A DNA stretch of 64,000 nucleotides from Planktosalinus sp963975935 (lineage in GTDB: Bacteria; Bacteroidota; Bacteroidia; Flavobacteriales; Flavobacteriaceae). The stretch is from NCBI GenBank assembly GCA_963975935.1, contig CAXBIQ010000006.1, forward strand, positions 1-64,000, given 5' to 3'. A program made the translations under genes and the position numbers. Shown here in pieces: positions 18,717-27,030 of this stretch. The notes under the pieces are model-generated. The model ran no database searches. It saw only the letters and a list, made by a program, of their open reading frames with translations, and was not told the DNA's origin. Position 1 is the first letter of the stretch, and every line of letters starts with the position of its first letter.

Positions 18717-20120
18717 CTATTTTTTCACTATTAAATACAAAAATAAGGAAATTAAAACGCCTATGAGAATCGGGTCAAATCCAAAGGGTATTTCAATAGC
18801 TAAAAAGGTAAGCAATAATGTCGTGAACCCGCCCGAAAGCATCGCCAAAAGTGCCGCAACCGGCTTTTTCTTTTTTGACCATAACATCCCCAAAACAGGA
18901 ACCAGCAACCCTGAAACCATAAAGGCATAAGAAAGTAGCATCAGGTCAAGCACACTGGTCATATAACTCGCAATGAGAACGGCACTAAAACCAATGATAA
19001 AAGTAATTACCTGAGAAATGCGAATGGCCCTGGGATTATCTTCTTTCAGCCCCAGTATGTCAGTTACAAAATTTCCTGAAGAAGCCAGCAAACAGCTATC
19101 GGCCGTTGATATAATTGCTGAAAAATAAGCTGCCATCATCAAACCCATAAGTCCGGCAGGAAGGATATTTTTGAGCAAGAGCGGTAAACCAATCTCAGGA
19201 TCCATCGTGGAGACCTGCGCAAAACCATCTGCGATAAAGAGCCCTTGTTCTGCACCCACACGGGCGAGTAATCCAAGGGCAATTCCCATAAAAGCCATCA
19301 CAGGCCATTCAAAAAGTCCGGCGATATACCAGGCTTTTTTGGCTGTTTTTTCATCCTTACAGGCATAGATGCGTTGGTACAAAGTCATCCCCACAAACCA
19401 GATGGGGACGATGGTTATAAACCAATTGGCAAATTGTACCCAGCTGAGGTTGGTCAACGAAAAGAATTCTGCCGGTAACACGGCTTGTATTGCTTCCCAG
19501 CCACCCAGTTTAAAATAAGCAATGGGTATTCCCACAAAGATGAGTCCAATCATCAAAATGGCCCATTGGAAGGTGTCTGTATAGATAACCGCTTTGATTC
19601 CGCCAAAAACGGTATAAATCACAGCTACGGCACCCATAATATATAGAGCGTGTAGTAAGTCCAATTCAGGGAATGTACCAACGGCAAGTTTGGCTCCGGC
19701 TAATAGTTGGGAGGAAGTAAACCCAAGATACCCAATAAATGAAATAATACCGGCCACGAGTGCCACGGTCACGCCATAGTTTTCCTTGAGCAATTGCGGA
19801 AACGTCAAAAAGCGGTGTTTGTGTCCTTTGTGAATAACTTTAGGTATAAGTAAAACGGCACTCAACCAGGCACCAATCAAACCGGTAAAAAGCATCCACG
19901 AGCCAGAAAGACCCATAACAAAACCCAGTCCGCCCAGACCAATGGAAAATCCGCCGCCCACATCAGTAGCCACAACAGAAAGGCCCACATGTAGGCTTTT
20001 CATATTTCTGCCACCCACATAGTAGTCGTTTGTATTTTTGTTTTTTCGGTAGAAATAAAAACCTATTCCCAGAACGAGAATAAGATATAAGGTAAAAACA
20101 ATAATGTCTAAAAAATGCAT
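18717..20120 (-). CDS. sodium:solute symporter (SSS family)
   Basis: A 467-residue inner-membrane protein with about 13 hydrophobic helices and the family's GGxF-like start (DYYVGGRNMKSLHVGLSV) and AAYFSAIISTADSCLLASSGNF near residues 325-346, where the sodium-site serines lie. Members take up sugars, amino acids or vitamins with Na+; substrate is not predictable. It is followed by the racemase-like gene in the same direction, suggesting a shared pathway. Confidence 0.92.
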   Translation of the reverse strand: MHFLDIIVFTLYLILVLGIGFYFYRKNKNTNDYYVGGRNMKSLHVGLSVVATDVGGGFSIGLGGLGFVMGLSGSWMLFTGLIGAWLSAVLLIPKVIHKGHKHRFLTFPQLLKENYGVTVALVAGIISFIGYLGFTSSQLLAGAKLAVGTFPELDLLHALYIMGAVAVIYTVFGGIKAVIYTDTFQWAILMIGLIFVGIPIAYFKLGGWEAIQAVLPAEFFSLTNLSWVQFANWFITIVPIWFVGMTLYQRIYACKDEKTAKKAWYIAGLFEWPVMAFMGIALGLLARVGAEQGLFIADGFAQVSTMDPEIGLPLLLKNILPAGLMGLMMAAYFSAIISTADSCLLASSGNFVTDILGLKEDNPRAIRISQVITFIIGFSAVLIASYMTSVLDLMLLSYAFMVSGLLVPVLGMLWSKKKKPVAALLAMLSGGFTTLLLTFLAIEIPFGFDPILIGVLISLFLYLIVKK

Positions 20121-20156
20121 GGACTATTTTTTTAGCCGCTTTGCGCTTCAAAGCTT

Positions 20157-20600
20157 CTAGCGACGAAGCCGCATTTCGAGGTATTTGTTTGTGAAACCCA
20201 GCTTTTCATAAAGCTTTTTTGCCGGATTGTCCGGCTCCACGTGAAGTGCGATACCACCGTCGGCAAGGTCGATGGCTTTTTCCATCAATGTTTTTCCAAT
20301 TCCCTTTCCACGGGCATCTTCATGAACGGCGATGTATACAAGGATGTTTTCAGGAATATAACCTGACATACCGGTTTTGTTGATTATCGTGGCTCCCATA
20401 ATTTCCCCTTTTTCTTCACAGACCAAGGCAAAGCCACCGGCAGCAGAAGGAGATTCCATAATGGCATAATCCAAACAGCTTAGGATATGCTCTTTCGGGT
20501 CACCATATTCTCCAAGATGGGCAAATAGAAAGTTTACAATTTTATCTTTTTCAGCTTTCTCAGGTCTTACGTTGGTATTGTAAATTTTAAAAGAATGCAT
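20157..20600 (-). CDS. GNAT family N-acetyltransferase
   Basis: A 147-residue acetyltransferase with the acetyl-CoA binding motif DARGKGIGKTLMEKAI at about residues 94-109 and the C-terminal NPAKKLYEKLGF segment. These are the A and B motifs of the GNAT fold. The acceptor is unknown. It follows rpsU by 11 bases, so both may share the rpsU promoter. Confidence 0.9.
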   Translation of the reverse strand: MHSFKIYNTNVRPEKAEKDKIVNFLFAHLGEYGDPKEHILSCLDYAIMESPSAAGGFALVCEEKGEIMGATIINKTGMSGYIPENILVYIAVHEDARGKGIGKTLMEKAIDLADGGIALHVEPDNPAKKLYEKLGFTNKYLEMRLRR

Positions 20601-20611
20601 GATGTTTGATT

Positions 20612-20806
20612 TTAATTTTCTTCTTGATCCCTTAAATTTTGGATGTAAGAAGCTTTTTGTACTTCTTTTCTTCTTTTAACAGATTTTTTTGTGAAGTGTT
20701 GGTTCTCACGGAGTTTTTGAAGCACTTTTGTGTTTCTGAACTTGTGTTTCATACGCTTTAAAGCGCGCTCTATGTTTTCTCCGTCCTGTACTTTTACTTT
20801 TAGCAT
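20612..20806 (-). CDS. rpsU: 30S ribosomal protein bS21
   Basis: A 64-residue, strongly basic protein with the bS21 pattern (GENIERALKRMKHKF, then KSVKRRKEVQKASYIQ). bS21 sits near the 3' end of 16S rRNA and in Bacteroidota helps hide the anti-Shine-Dalgarno sequence. I see no strong Shine-Dalgarno ahead of this ATG, but the leader has a clear stem-loop (20830-20863) that could regulate translation. Confidence 0.95.
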   Translation of the reverse strand: MLKVKVQDGENIERALKRMKHKFRNTKVLQKLRENQHFTKKSVKRRKEVQKASYIQNLRDQEEN

Positions 20807-20829
20807 GTGTTTATTTTAAATGTTATAAG

Positions 20830-20863
20830 GGTTTTGACAATCAGGAATTTGCTGATCAAAACC
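20830..20863 (-). promoter_or_regulatory. stem-loop in the rpsU 5' leader
   Basis: GGTTTTGA (20830-20837) pairs perfectly with TCAAAACC (20856-20863) and TCAG (20841-20844) pairs with CTGA (20852-20855), with a 3-base bulge and a 7-base loop. It lies 24-57 bases before the rpsU ATG on the minus strand and has no T tract, so it is not a terminator. Autoregulation by bS21 is a natural hypothesis. Confidence 0.55.
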
Positions 20864-20941
20864 GTTGTTTTTTTAATAAAACTGATAAGAGATTATCGTC
20901 AAGCCGGAAGGCTCTAAATATTAGCAGTCATTTTGAAGTTG

Positions 20942-20949
20942 CAAATTTA
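20942..20949 (-). promoter_or_regulatory. -7 promoter element of rpsU
   Basis: On the minus strand TAAATTTG matches TAnnTTTG exactly and would give a leader of about 130 bases that contains the stem-loop. A matching TTG at -33 is not evident. Confidence 0.5.
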
Positions 20950-21307
20950 CAAATAAATAATAAGAATCTCTTATATGTATAAAATATTTCATAAAAACAA
21001 GCTTGAAATTTATGAGCAAATTATCATTTCTTCATCAAATTTGGATAAAAGTAAGAAGTTTCCATTGGGGCTTTGAAAACGTTTCCGGAAGAAATTGGGA
21101 AAATATATAATTTTAAGCCGTCTGCAAATACAAGAACAAACCCCAAAAAATCAGGCGCCTGAGGAAATAGTATCGTAAATCTTTTTTCTTTCAATTCCTT
21201 TTTGTGAATAATAAATTTAGGCGAACTGGTTTTCTTTTTCTTAATTTGTGCAGGCTATTTTCAAATAGTACACTGGATTTCCCTGCATAAAGGAGTTTTA
21301 TAAAACA
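20950..21307. other. non-coding gap before the HPPK-dNK gene
   Basis: This gap holds a perfect 12-bp palindrome (TCAGGCGCCTGA, 21151-21162), a weak -7-like TTAATTTG (21241-21248) and an AAAGGAG Shine-Dalgarno-like stretch (21289-21295) shortly before the ATG at 21308. A 33-codon ORF from 20975 has no supporting features. I see no RNA gene. Confidence 0.5.
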
Positions 21308-22435
21308 ATGAAACAACATCAAACATATATTTCACTGGGCAGCAATGTGGGGGATAAATTTTTGAACTTACAAACCGCTGTTGATGCTGTGTTTAAAAAT
21401 ATAGGTTCCATTCACAAAATTTCACCGGTTTATCAAACCGCTTCCTGGGGTTTTGAGGCAGATGATTTTTTAAACGCCGTGATTTTGGTGCATACCACCC
21501 TGTCTCCTCAACAGCTTTTGAAGGCATTGTTAAAAATTGAAACCAAACTGGGAAGAACCCGAAACGGAGGTTCCGGCTATAAATCGCGCAGCATTGACCT
21601 TGATATTTTGTATTATGATTCAGAAGTCAAAGATTCCGGTCAATTGCAGTTACCACATCCCCGTTTACACTTGAGGCGTTTTATTCTACAACCGCTATGC
21701 GATATTGCTTCAGATGAAATACACCCGGTTTTAAAAAAGAAAAGCGAGCAATTGCTTTTAGAATGTGAGGATGATACCAAAGCTGAAAAAATGCAGCGTT
21801 GGTTGAAAAATCCCATTGCGGCATTTTCATTAAACCGGTATAATTACATAGCTATTGAAGGAAACATAGGAGCAGGAAAAACAACCTTGGCGGAAAAAAT
21901 TGCTTCAGATTTTAACGCCAAACTCGTCTTGGAACGTTTTGCCGACAACCCGTTTCTGCCCAAATTTTATGAAGATAAAAGCCGTTATGCCTTTCCGCTG
22001 GAAATGTCTTTTCTTGCAGACCGTTACCAGCAGGTGCATGACGACCTGGGGCAACTGGATCTTTTTAAGGATTTTGTCGTGGCTGATTATGACATCTACA
22101 AATCACTCATTTTTGCGAAAGTCACCCTTCAGGAAGAAGAGTATAAACTGTACCGAAGGTTGTTTGAATTGATGTATAAAGATATTCAACGGCCGGAGCT
22201 CTATGTTTTTTTGTTTCAGTCAACGGAAAAACTTATTCAAAACATTCAAAAGCGGGGGCGTGATTATGAACAGAAAATAGAACCGGACTATCTGGAATCC
22301 CTTCAGCGGGGATATCTCGACTTCATAAAATCACAACCCGGTAATAAAGTTAGAATCATCGATATCACCGAAATGGATTTTGTAGACAGCCGAAAAGATT
22401 ACCTGGAAATATTGAGGCAAATCAGTGCTGAGTAA
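21308..22435 (+). CDS. folK: HPPK-deoxynucleoside kinase fusion
   Basis: A 375-residue two-domain protein. Residues 1-160 are 6-hydroxymethyl-7,8-dihydropterin pyrophosphokinase (SLGSNVGDK, then RSIDLDILYYD and LPHPRLHLRRFIL), a folate-pathway enzyme. Residues 180-375 are a deoxynucleoside kinase with P-loop GNIGAGKTT (185-193), LERFADNPFLPKFYED and the lid KRGRDYEQKI. The frame is continuous and both domains look intact, so this is a true fusion linking folate and dNTP synthesis. The 3' end overlaps the convergent methyltransferase gene by 14 bases. A second, separate dNK lies at 58.6 kb. Confidence 0.93.
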   Translation: MKQHQTYISLGSNVGDKFLNLQTAVDAVFKNIGSIHKISPVYQTASWGFEADDFLNAVILVHTTLSPQQLLKALLKIETKLGRTRNGGSGYKSRSIDLDILYYDSEVKDSGQLQLPHPRLHLRRFILQPLCDIASDEIHPVLKKKSEQLLLECEDDTKAEKMQRWLKNPIAAFSLNRYNYIAIEGNIGAGKTTLAEKIASDFNAKLVLERFADNPFLPKFYEDKSRYAFPLEMSFLADRYQQVHDDLGQLDLFKDFVVADYDIYKSLIFAKVTLQEEEYKLYRRLFELMYKDIQRPELYVFLFQSTEKLIQNIQKRGRDYEQKIEPDYLESLQRGYLDFIKSQPGNKVRIIDITEMDFVDSRKDYLEILRQISAE

Positions 22436-22970
22436 TACTTTTTATTTTTGAAACCAGATCCCAAACCACTACCCCTGCACTTACTGCAATATTTAAAGAG
22501 TGCTTGGTGCCATACTGAGGGATTTCAATGACCTTGTCAGAAGCGTTGACTACAGTTTGTGAAACACCTTTTACTTCGTTGCCAAACACAACGGCATACG
22601 TCTGGTCTTTTTCAGGACGAAAAGCATCAAGCATCACTGCCTGTTCAGCCTGTTCAATGGCAAGGACTTTTACGTTTTCCGATTTTAGCTTTTCTATAAC
22701 CTCCGGGGTGTTTTTATAATATTCCCAGTCGACACTTTCTGTTGCTCCTAATGCAGTTTTGTGAATATCTTTATGCGGCGGTTGTGCCGTTATGCCGCAG
22801 AGGTATATTTTTTTAATGAGAAAGGCATCTGCAGTGCGGAAAACGGAACCAATGTTATTGAGGCTCCTGATGTTGTCCAAAACAATAATCAAAGGCATTT
22901 TTTCAGCCTTTTTAAATTCTTGTTCGCTTAACCGCAAAAGTTCGCTGTTCTTTAATTTTCTGTTGCCCAT
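22422..22970 (-). CDS. TrmH/SpoU-type RNA methyltransferase
   Basis: A SPOUT-fold 2'-O-methyltransferase of 182 residues (start at 22970; an ATG two codons earlier at 22976 is possible). The three family motifs are present: DNIRSLNNIGSVFRTADAF, VVFGNEVKGVS and IPQYGTKHSLNIAVSAG. It uses S-adenosylmethionine and acts on tRNA or rRNA; the exact site is not predictable. It lacks an extra N-terminal L30-like domain, so it is the short form. Confidence 0.93.
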   Translation of the reverse strand: MGNRKLKNSELLRLSEQEFKKAEKMPLIIVLDNIRSLNNIGSVFRTADAFLIKKIYLCGITAQPPHKDIHKTALGATESVDWEYYKNTPEVIEKLKSENVKVLAIEQAEQAVMLDAFRPEKDQTYAVVFGNEVKGVSQTVVNASDKVIEIPQYGTKHSLNIAVSAGVVVWDLVSKIKSITQH

Positions 22971-23027
22971 CAGCACAAAAGTAATGTTTTAAAGCGAAAA
23001 TGCTTTGTGTTTTCAAAGATTGCGCTT

Positions 23028-23804
23028 TCATTCATCGCCTTGTAATTTTAAATAAGCCACTGCTTTCTCTCTCAGGAAATGGAGGATTGTAATCCTGTCT
23101 TTTCTTATGGTTTCCAAAAAATCAGGGTCTGCTTCACAATAATACAGAAAATCATAGATTGCATCTTCCTCAATCTTTAATTCTTCCACCAAATAGGGCA
23201 ACGGAAATTTAGCCAGTAAATTTTCAATACGCACATTGGTTTTATCAACTTCCACGCGCTTTTTAAGCATTTTTGTTCTGCCTGAAATAGCATTAATAAT
23301 TCCGTCTAAAGACATCGCACCCGCTCCATAGGAAGCTGTTTTTAATTGCCGCTCAGATTGGGTTAAAACCCTTACTTCTTTTTTTACAATCCCCAGGGAA
23401 AAAGGACTCACCGGGGCATTGGTTTTAATGCTTTTGGAGTCTTTATCCAAATCGCCGGTAAGGTTGTGGTTTCTTAAGAATATTTCGTCAAGTTCGTTGG
23501 TAATATCTGTAAGCTCAATGCTTAGCTTTTTGGTAACATAATGCTCCAATGAAATTGCAATGGAAACTTTTTCATATTGCAAAGCTGAAATCGACAGGGT
23601 ATCGCCTATTGACACCGAAATAGTATATCTTCCGTTTATATCTGTAACGGTTCCTTTGAATGTGTTTGTGTTGAAAATGTGAATATTATCCAGTTCTTTT
23701 TCAAAGGGGTGAGTTACTTCACCCTCGAGCAAAAACGACTGCGAGGAAGCCAGCGTAGCCATACAACACGCAAGGATGCTTAAAAAATATTTTTGTGTCT
23801 TAAT
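23028..23804 (-). CDS. secreted CarboxypepD_reg-like protein with probable ATT start
   Basis: The first ATG (23762) gives a 244-residue protein with no usable signal peptide. The same frame is open 14 codons further upstream and there encodes KTQKYFLSILACCMATLASS, a good signal peptide ending before Gln, preceded by ATT at 23802-23804 and no ATG, GTG or TTG. I therefore favour an ATT start, giving 258 residues. After cleavage, residues resemble a carboxypeptidase-regulatory-like domain (GTVTDINGRYTISVSIGDTL). The rest is unassigned and ends in a charged region. A point change in a former ATG is the alternative. Confidence 0.7.
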   Translation of the reverse strand: MKTQKYFLSILACCMATLASSQSFLLEGEVTHPFEKELDNIHIFNTNTFKGTVTDINGRYTISVSIGDTLSISALQYEKVSIAISLEHYVTKKLSIELTDITNELDEIFLRNHNLTGDLDKDSKSIKTNAPVSPFSLGIVKKEVRVLTQSERQLKTASYGAGAMSLDGIINAISGRTKMLKKRVEVDKTNVRIENLLAKFPLPYLVEELKIEEDAIYDFLYYCEADPDFLETIRKDRITILHFLREKAVAYLKLQGDE

Positions 23805-24013
23805 AGCAGTGGGTTTAAAAGAACTCTCAAATTAACTTGATAATCTTTTAGAAAGGTATTAATAAAATCACAAAATATAAGGTGTCTTATTGTCGGTAAA
23901 AGAACAGCTGTAAATAGTCGTTCTTGTTGATAAAATGAGAATAAAAAAACATTAAGGGTTTAAAAAATGAAATGAGATTTTTTACCTTAGCTCATTCAAC
24001 AAAGCACGAATCA

Positions 24014-26629
24014 ATGGCGACCAAAGTCACCCCTTTAATGAAACAATACAACACTATCAAGGCCAAATACCCTGATGCGTTGTTGCTGTTTAGGGTGGGT
24101 GATTTTTATGAAACCTTTGGGGAAGATGCCGTTCGCGCCGCTGGCATTCTTAACATTACACTCACGGCCAGAAACAATGGCGGCGATCAAACAGAGCTGG
24201 CAGGGTTTCCACATCATTCTTTGAATACCTATTTGCCCAAACTGGTCAAAGCAGGATGCCGCGTCGCTATTTGTGATCAGCTCGAAGATCCCAAGCAAAC
24301 CAAAACCATCGTAAAAAGGGGCGTGACAGAATTGGTCACTCCCGGGGTTGCACTCAATGATGATATACTGCAATCTAAGAGTAATAATTTCCTGGCAGCA
24401 CTACACTTTGGCAAAGAAACCATCGGTATTTCCTTTCTGGATGTTTCCACAGGAGAATATCTTACCTCTGAAGGGCAAAGAGACTACATTGATAAACTGC
24501 TGCAAAACTTTCAACCCAGCGAAATTCTGATTCAGAAACAAAAGAAAAAAGATTTTTTTGCTGCTTTTGGTGATGACTTCCACCTTTTTTACCAGGAAGA
24601 CTGGGTGTTTCAACGAGACTACTCGCTGGAAACCCTTCACAACCATTTTAATGTAAAATCTTTAAAAGGGTTTGGTGTTGATCATCTTGAGAATGGCATA
24701 GTAGCTTCAGGGGTGGTGCTTCATTACCTCAGTGAAACGCAGCATCGCAAGCTGGATCACATCAGTCATTTGCAACGTATTGCTGAAGATGCGTATGTTT
24801 GGATGGATCGCTTTACCATCCGCAATCTGGAACTTTACAATTCGCATGCCCAAAATGCCGTGACTCTGTTGCAGGTGATTGATAAAACCATTTCGGCAAT
24901 GGGGGGCAGGCTTTTAAAGCGCTGGCTCGCACTTCCGCTTAAAAACAGTGATGCCATTACCGAGCGCCATGAGGTGGTGAGCTTTCTTCTTGACAATGAA
25001 CCGGTTTTGCAGAAAAAGCGCCAATACATTAAGCATATTGGCGATCTGGAACGACTCATTTCAAAAGTAGCCACGGGTAAAGTAAATCCGCGGGAAGTCA
25101 TTCAGCTTAAGAATTCGCTGGACGCCATTGTACCCATTAAAGCCCTCGCAGCACAATCAGGTAATGCTGCTTTAAAACTTATAGGAGAGCAATTGTTCCC
25201 CTGTGAAAGCTTGCGCGAAAGGATAAAAGAAACCCTAAATGAGGAAGCTCCCGTCAATATATTAAAAGGCAACAGCATTGCACCCGGGTTTGATGAGACG
25301 CTGGATGAATTGCGGGCCATTTCCACAGGAGGGAAGGAATACCTCGACGCCATGCTGGAACGTGAAACCAAACGCACCGGCATCACCTCCCTGAAAATTG
25401 CTTCAAACAATGTTTTTGGATATTACATTGAAGTGCGCAACACCCACAAAGATAAAGTGCCTGAAGAGTGGATCAGAAAACAAACCCTGGTCAATGCAGA
25501 GCGGTACATCACTAAAGAACTAAAGGTATATGAAAGTAAAATCCTGGGGGCAGAAGAGAAAATACTTGCCCTGGAACAGGAGCTCTTTTCAAAACTTATC
25601 CTGTGGATTGCAGACCACATCAGTCAGGTGCAGCAAAACGCCTCCCTTATTGCAAAACTGGATTGTTTGTGTGCCTTTGCACAACTTGCCAAAGAAAACA
25701 ACTATACCCGGCCCTTGCTGGATGACAGTTTTGACATTGACATAAAAGAGGGCAGGCACCCGGTTATTGAAAAACAACTTCCCCCAGATGAGCCCTATAT
25801 TGCAAATGATGTCTATCTCGACCGTGAAGACCAGCAATTTATAATGATTACCGGCCCTAATATGAGTGGTAAATCGGCTTTATTAAGGCAAACGGCTTTG
25901 ATAGTATTGCTGGCACAGATAGGTAGTTTCGTTCCGGCGAAAGCCGTGAGAATGGGGTGTGTTGACCGCATTTTTACACGGGTGGGGGCAAGTGATAACA
26001 TTTCTATGGGCGAATCTACCTTTATGGTTGAGATGAATGAAACCGCCAGTATTTTGAACAATATTTCAGGCCGAAGCCTGGTGTTACTGGACGAGATCGG
26101 TCGTGGTACCAGCACTTATGACGGTATTTCCATTGCCTGGGCTATCAGTGAGTATTTGCATGAACACCCGGGAAGACCGAAGACATTGTTTGCAACCCAC
26201 TACCATGAGTTGAATGAAATGACCGAAACCTTTCCAAGAATCAAAAATTATAATGTTTCGGTAAAAGAGTTGAAAGACAATGTGCTTTTTTTACGCAAAT
26301 TGACCCCCGGTGGTTCTGCCCACAGCTTTGGGATTCACGTGGCAAAAATGGCCGGAATGCCTCCTCAGGTATTACGCAGGGCTAATAAAATGCTTGCACA
26401 ATTGGAAAAATCACATTCTTCAGATGTGTTGACCGATAAAATCAAGCAGGCGGGACAGGAAGATTTGCAGCTCAGCTTTTTCAATTTAGACGACCCGTTG
26501 CTGGAAGGAATCAGGGAGGAAATACTTGATTTAGACATTGATACCTTAACGCCTGTGGAAGCACTTATGAAGCTCAATGAGATAAAAAGGATGCTTACGC
26601 GAAAGGATACTTTGAAGTTTAAAAAATAG
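24014..26629 (+). CDS. mutS: DNA mismatch repair protein MutS
   Basis: MutS recognises mispairs and starts mismatch repair. The 871-residue protein has the mismatch-reading FYE in FRVGDFYETFGEDA, the connector/core domains, Walker A GPNMSGKSALLRQ and Walker B LVLLDEIGRGTSTYDG, plus ATHYHEL. The ATG at 24014 (MATKVTPLMKQYNTIKAKYP) is preferred to 23972 because the first 14 residues of the long form are not conserved-like. No endonuclease or Smr tail, so it is MutS1. Confidence 0.96.
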   Translation: MATKVTPLMKQYNTIKAKYPDALLLFRVGDFYETFGEDAVRAAGILNITLTARNNGGDQTELAGFPHHSLNTYLPKLVKAGCRVAICDQLEDPKQTKTIVKRGVTELVTPGVALNDDILQSKSNNFLAALHFGKETIGISFLDVSTGEYLTSEGQRDYIDKLLQNFQPSEILIQKQKKKDFFAAFGDDFHLFYQEDWVFQRDYSLETLHNHFNVKSLKGFGVDHLENGIVASGVVLHYLSETQHRKLDHISHLQRIAEDAYVWMDRFTIRNLELYNSHAQNAVTLLQVIDKTISAMGGRLLKRWLALPLKNSDAITERHEVVSFLLDNEPVLQKKRQYIKHIGDLERLISKVATGKVNPREVIQLKNSLDAIVPIKALAAQSGNAALKLIGEQLFPCESLRERIKETLNEEAPVNILKGNSIAPGFDETLDELRAISTGGKEYLDAMLERETKRTGITSLKIASNNVFGYYIEVRNTHKDKVPEEWIRKQTLVNAERYITKELKVYESKILGAEEKILALEQELFSKLILWIADHISQVQQNASLIAKLDCLCAFAQLAKENNYTRPLLDDSFDIDIKEGRHPVIEKQLPPDEPYIANDVYLDREDQQFIMITGPNMSGKSALLRQTALIVLLAQIGSFVPAKAVRMGCVDRIFTRVGASDNISMGESTFMVEMNETASILNNISGRSLVLLDEIGRGTSTYDGISIAWAISEYLHEHPGRPKTLFATHYHELNEMTETFPRIKNYNVSVKELKDNVLFLRKLTPGGSAHSFGIHVAKMAGMPPQVLRRANKMLAQLEKSHSSDVLTDKIKQAGQEDLQLSFFNLDDPLLEGIREEILDLDIDTLTPVEALMKLNEIKRMLTRKDTLKFKK

Positions 26630-26664
26630 TATTTTATTTTACTGTACTTTTTTTTGAAAAGCCT

Positions 26665-26693
26665 TTGGTATTGGTAAAAAAGTTTTAAATTTG
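26665..26693 (+). promoter_or_regulatory. promoter of the tRNA-Gly / tRNA-Leu locus
   Basis: TTG (26665-26667), an 18-base spacer and TAAATTTG (26686-26693) match the Bacteroidota promoter form very well. The leader to tRNA-Gly is about 70 bases and contains a palindromic repeat. Confidence 0.8.
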
Positions 26694-26739
26694 CAACCGC
26701 TTTAGAGTTATAAAAACGTAACGTTCTGAAATTTTATTG

Positions 26740-26767
26740 ACGAGATACCCGCTTACGCGAGTATTGA
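26740..26767. repeat. dispersed palindromic element, copy A (tRNA leader)
   Basis: The core GAGATACCCGCTTACGCGAG forms an imperfect hairpin related to the copies at 31884, 45953 and 46153 (common pattern CCCGC-NNNN-GCGGG). This copy has diverged in its arms and lies between promoter and tRNA-Gly. Confidence 0.5.
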
Positions 26768-26771
26768 AAAT

Positions 26772-26844
26772 GCGAAAATAGCTCAGTTGGTAGAGCGCCA
26801 CCTTGCCAAGGTGGAGGTCGCGGGTTCGAATCCCGTTTTTCGCT
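26772..26844 (+). tRNA. tRNA-Gly (anticodon GCC)
   Basis: The acceptor arm GCGAAAA pairs with TTTTCGC, the D arm is GCTCAGTTGGTAGAGC, the anticodon stem CCACC/GGTGG frames TTGCCAA with anticodon GCC at 26805-26807, and the T arm has GTTCGAATCC. CCA is not encoded. 73 bases. Confidence 0.97.
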
Positions 26845-26851
26845 CAAAACC

Positions 26852-26877
26852 AATCCGCCTGAAAGCGGATTTTTTTT
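26852..26877 (+). terminator. terminator between the two tRNAs
   Basis: AATCCGC (26852-26858) pairs with GCGGATT (26865-26871) over a 6-base loop, followed by a run of T. It would uncouple tRNA-Gly from tRNA-Leu. Confidence 0.75.
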
Positions 26878-26882
26878 ACTAC

Positions 26883-26968
26883 GCTCGGGTGGTGGAATTG
26901 GTAGACACGCTGGACTTAAAATCCAGTGGGCAGTAATGCCCGTATGGGTTCAAGTCCCATCCCGAGTA
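26883..26968 (+). tRNA. tRNA-Leu (anticodon TAA)
   Basis: A class II tRNA of 86 bases with long variable arm (GGGCAGTAATGCCC). The anticodon stem CTGGA/TCCAG frames CTTAAAA with anticodon TAA at 26917-26919, reading UUA. T arm GGGTTCAAGTCCC. CCA is not encoded. Confidence 0.97.
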
Positions 26969-26971
26969 CAT

Positions 26972-27007
26972 AAAAAGCCTTATAACAGCGTGTTATAAGG
27001 CTTTTTT
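26972..27007 (+). terminator. strong terminator after tRNA-Leu, probably bidirectional
   Basis: A 13-bp perfect stem (AAGCCTTATAACA / TGTTATAAGGCTT) with a 3-base loop and flanking A and T runs. It also fits as the terminator of the leftward membrane protein gene ending at 27031. Confidence 0.88.
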
Positions 27008-27030
27008 GTTTTTTAAGGGGTATTGAAAAT

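Noticed and set aside
20612..20806. Strong Shine-Dalgarno-based autoregulation of rpsU
   Set aside because: I looked for AGGAGG before the ATG and it is not there; only the stem-loop remains as a candidate.
20975..21076. 33-codon ORF in the rpsU-folK gap
   Set aside because: Too short, with no ribosome-binding or conserved features; reported only as gap content.
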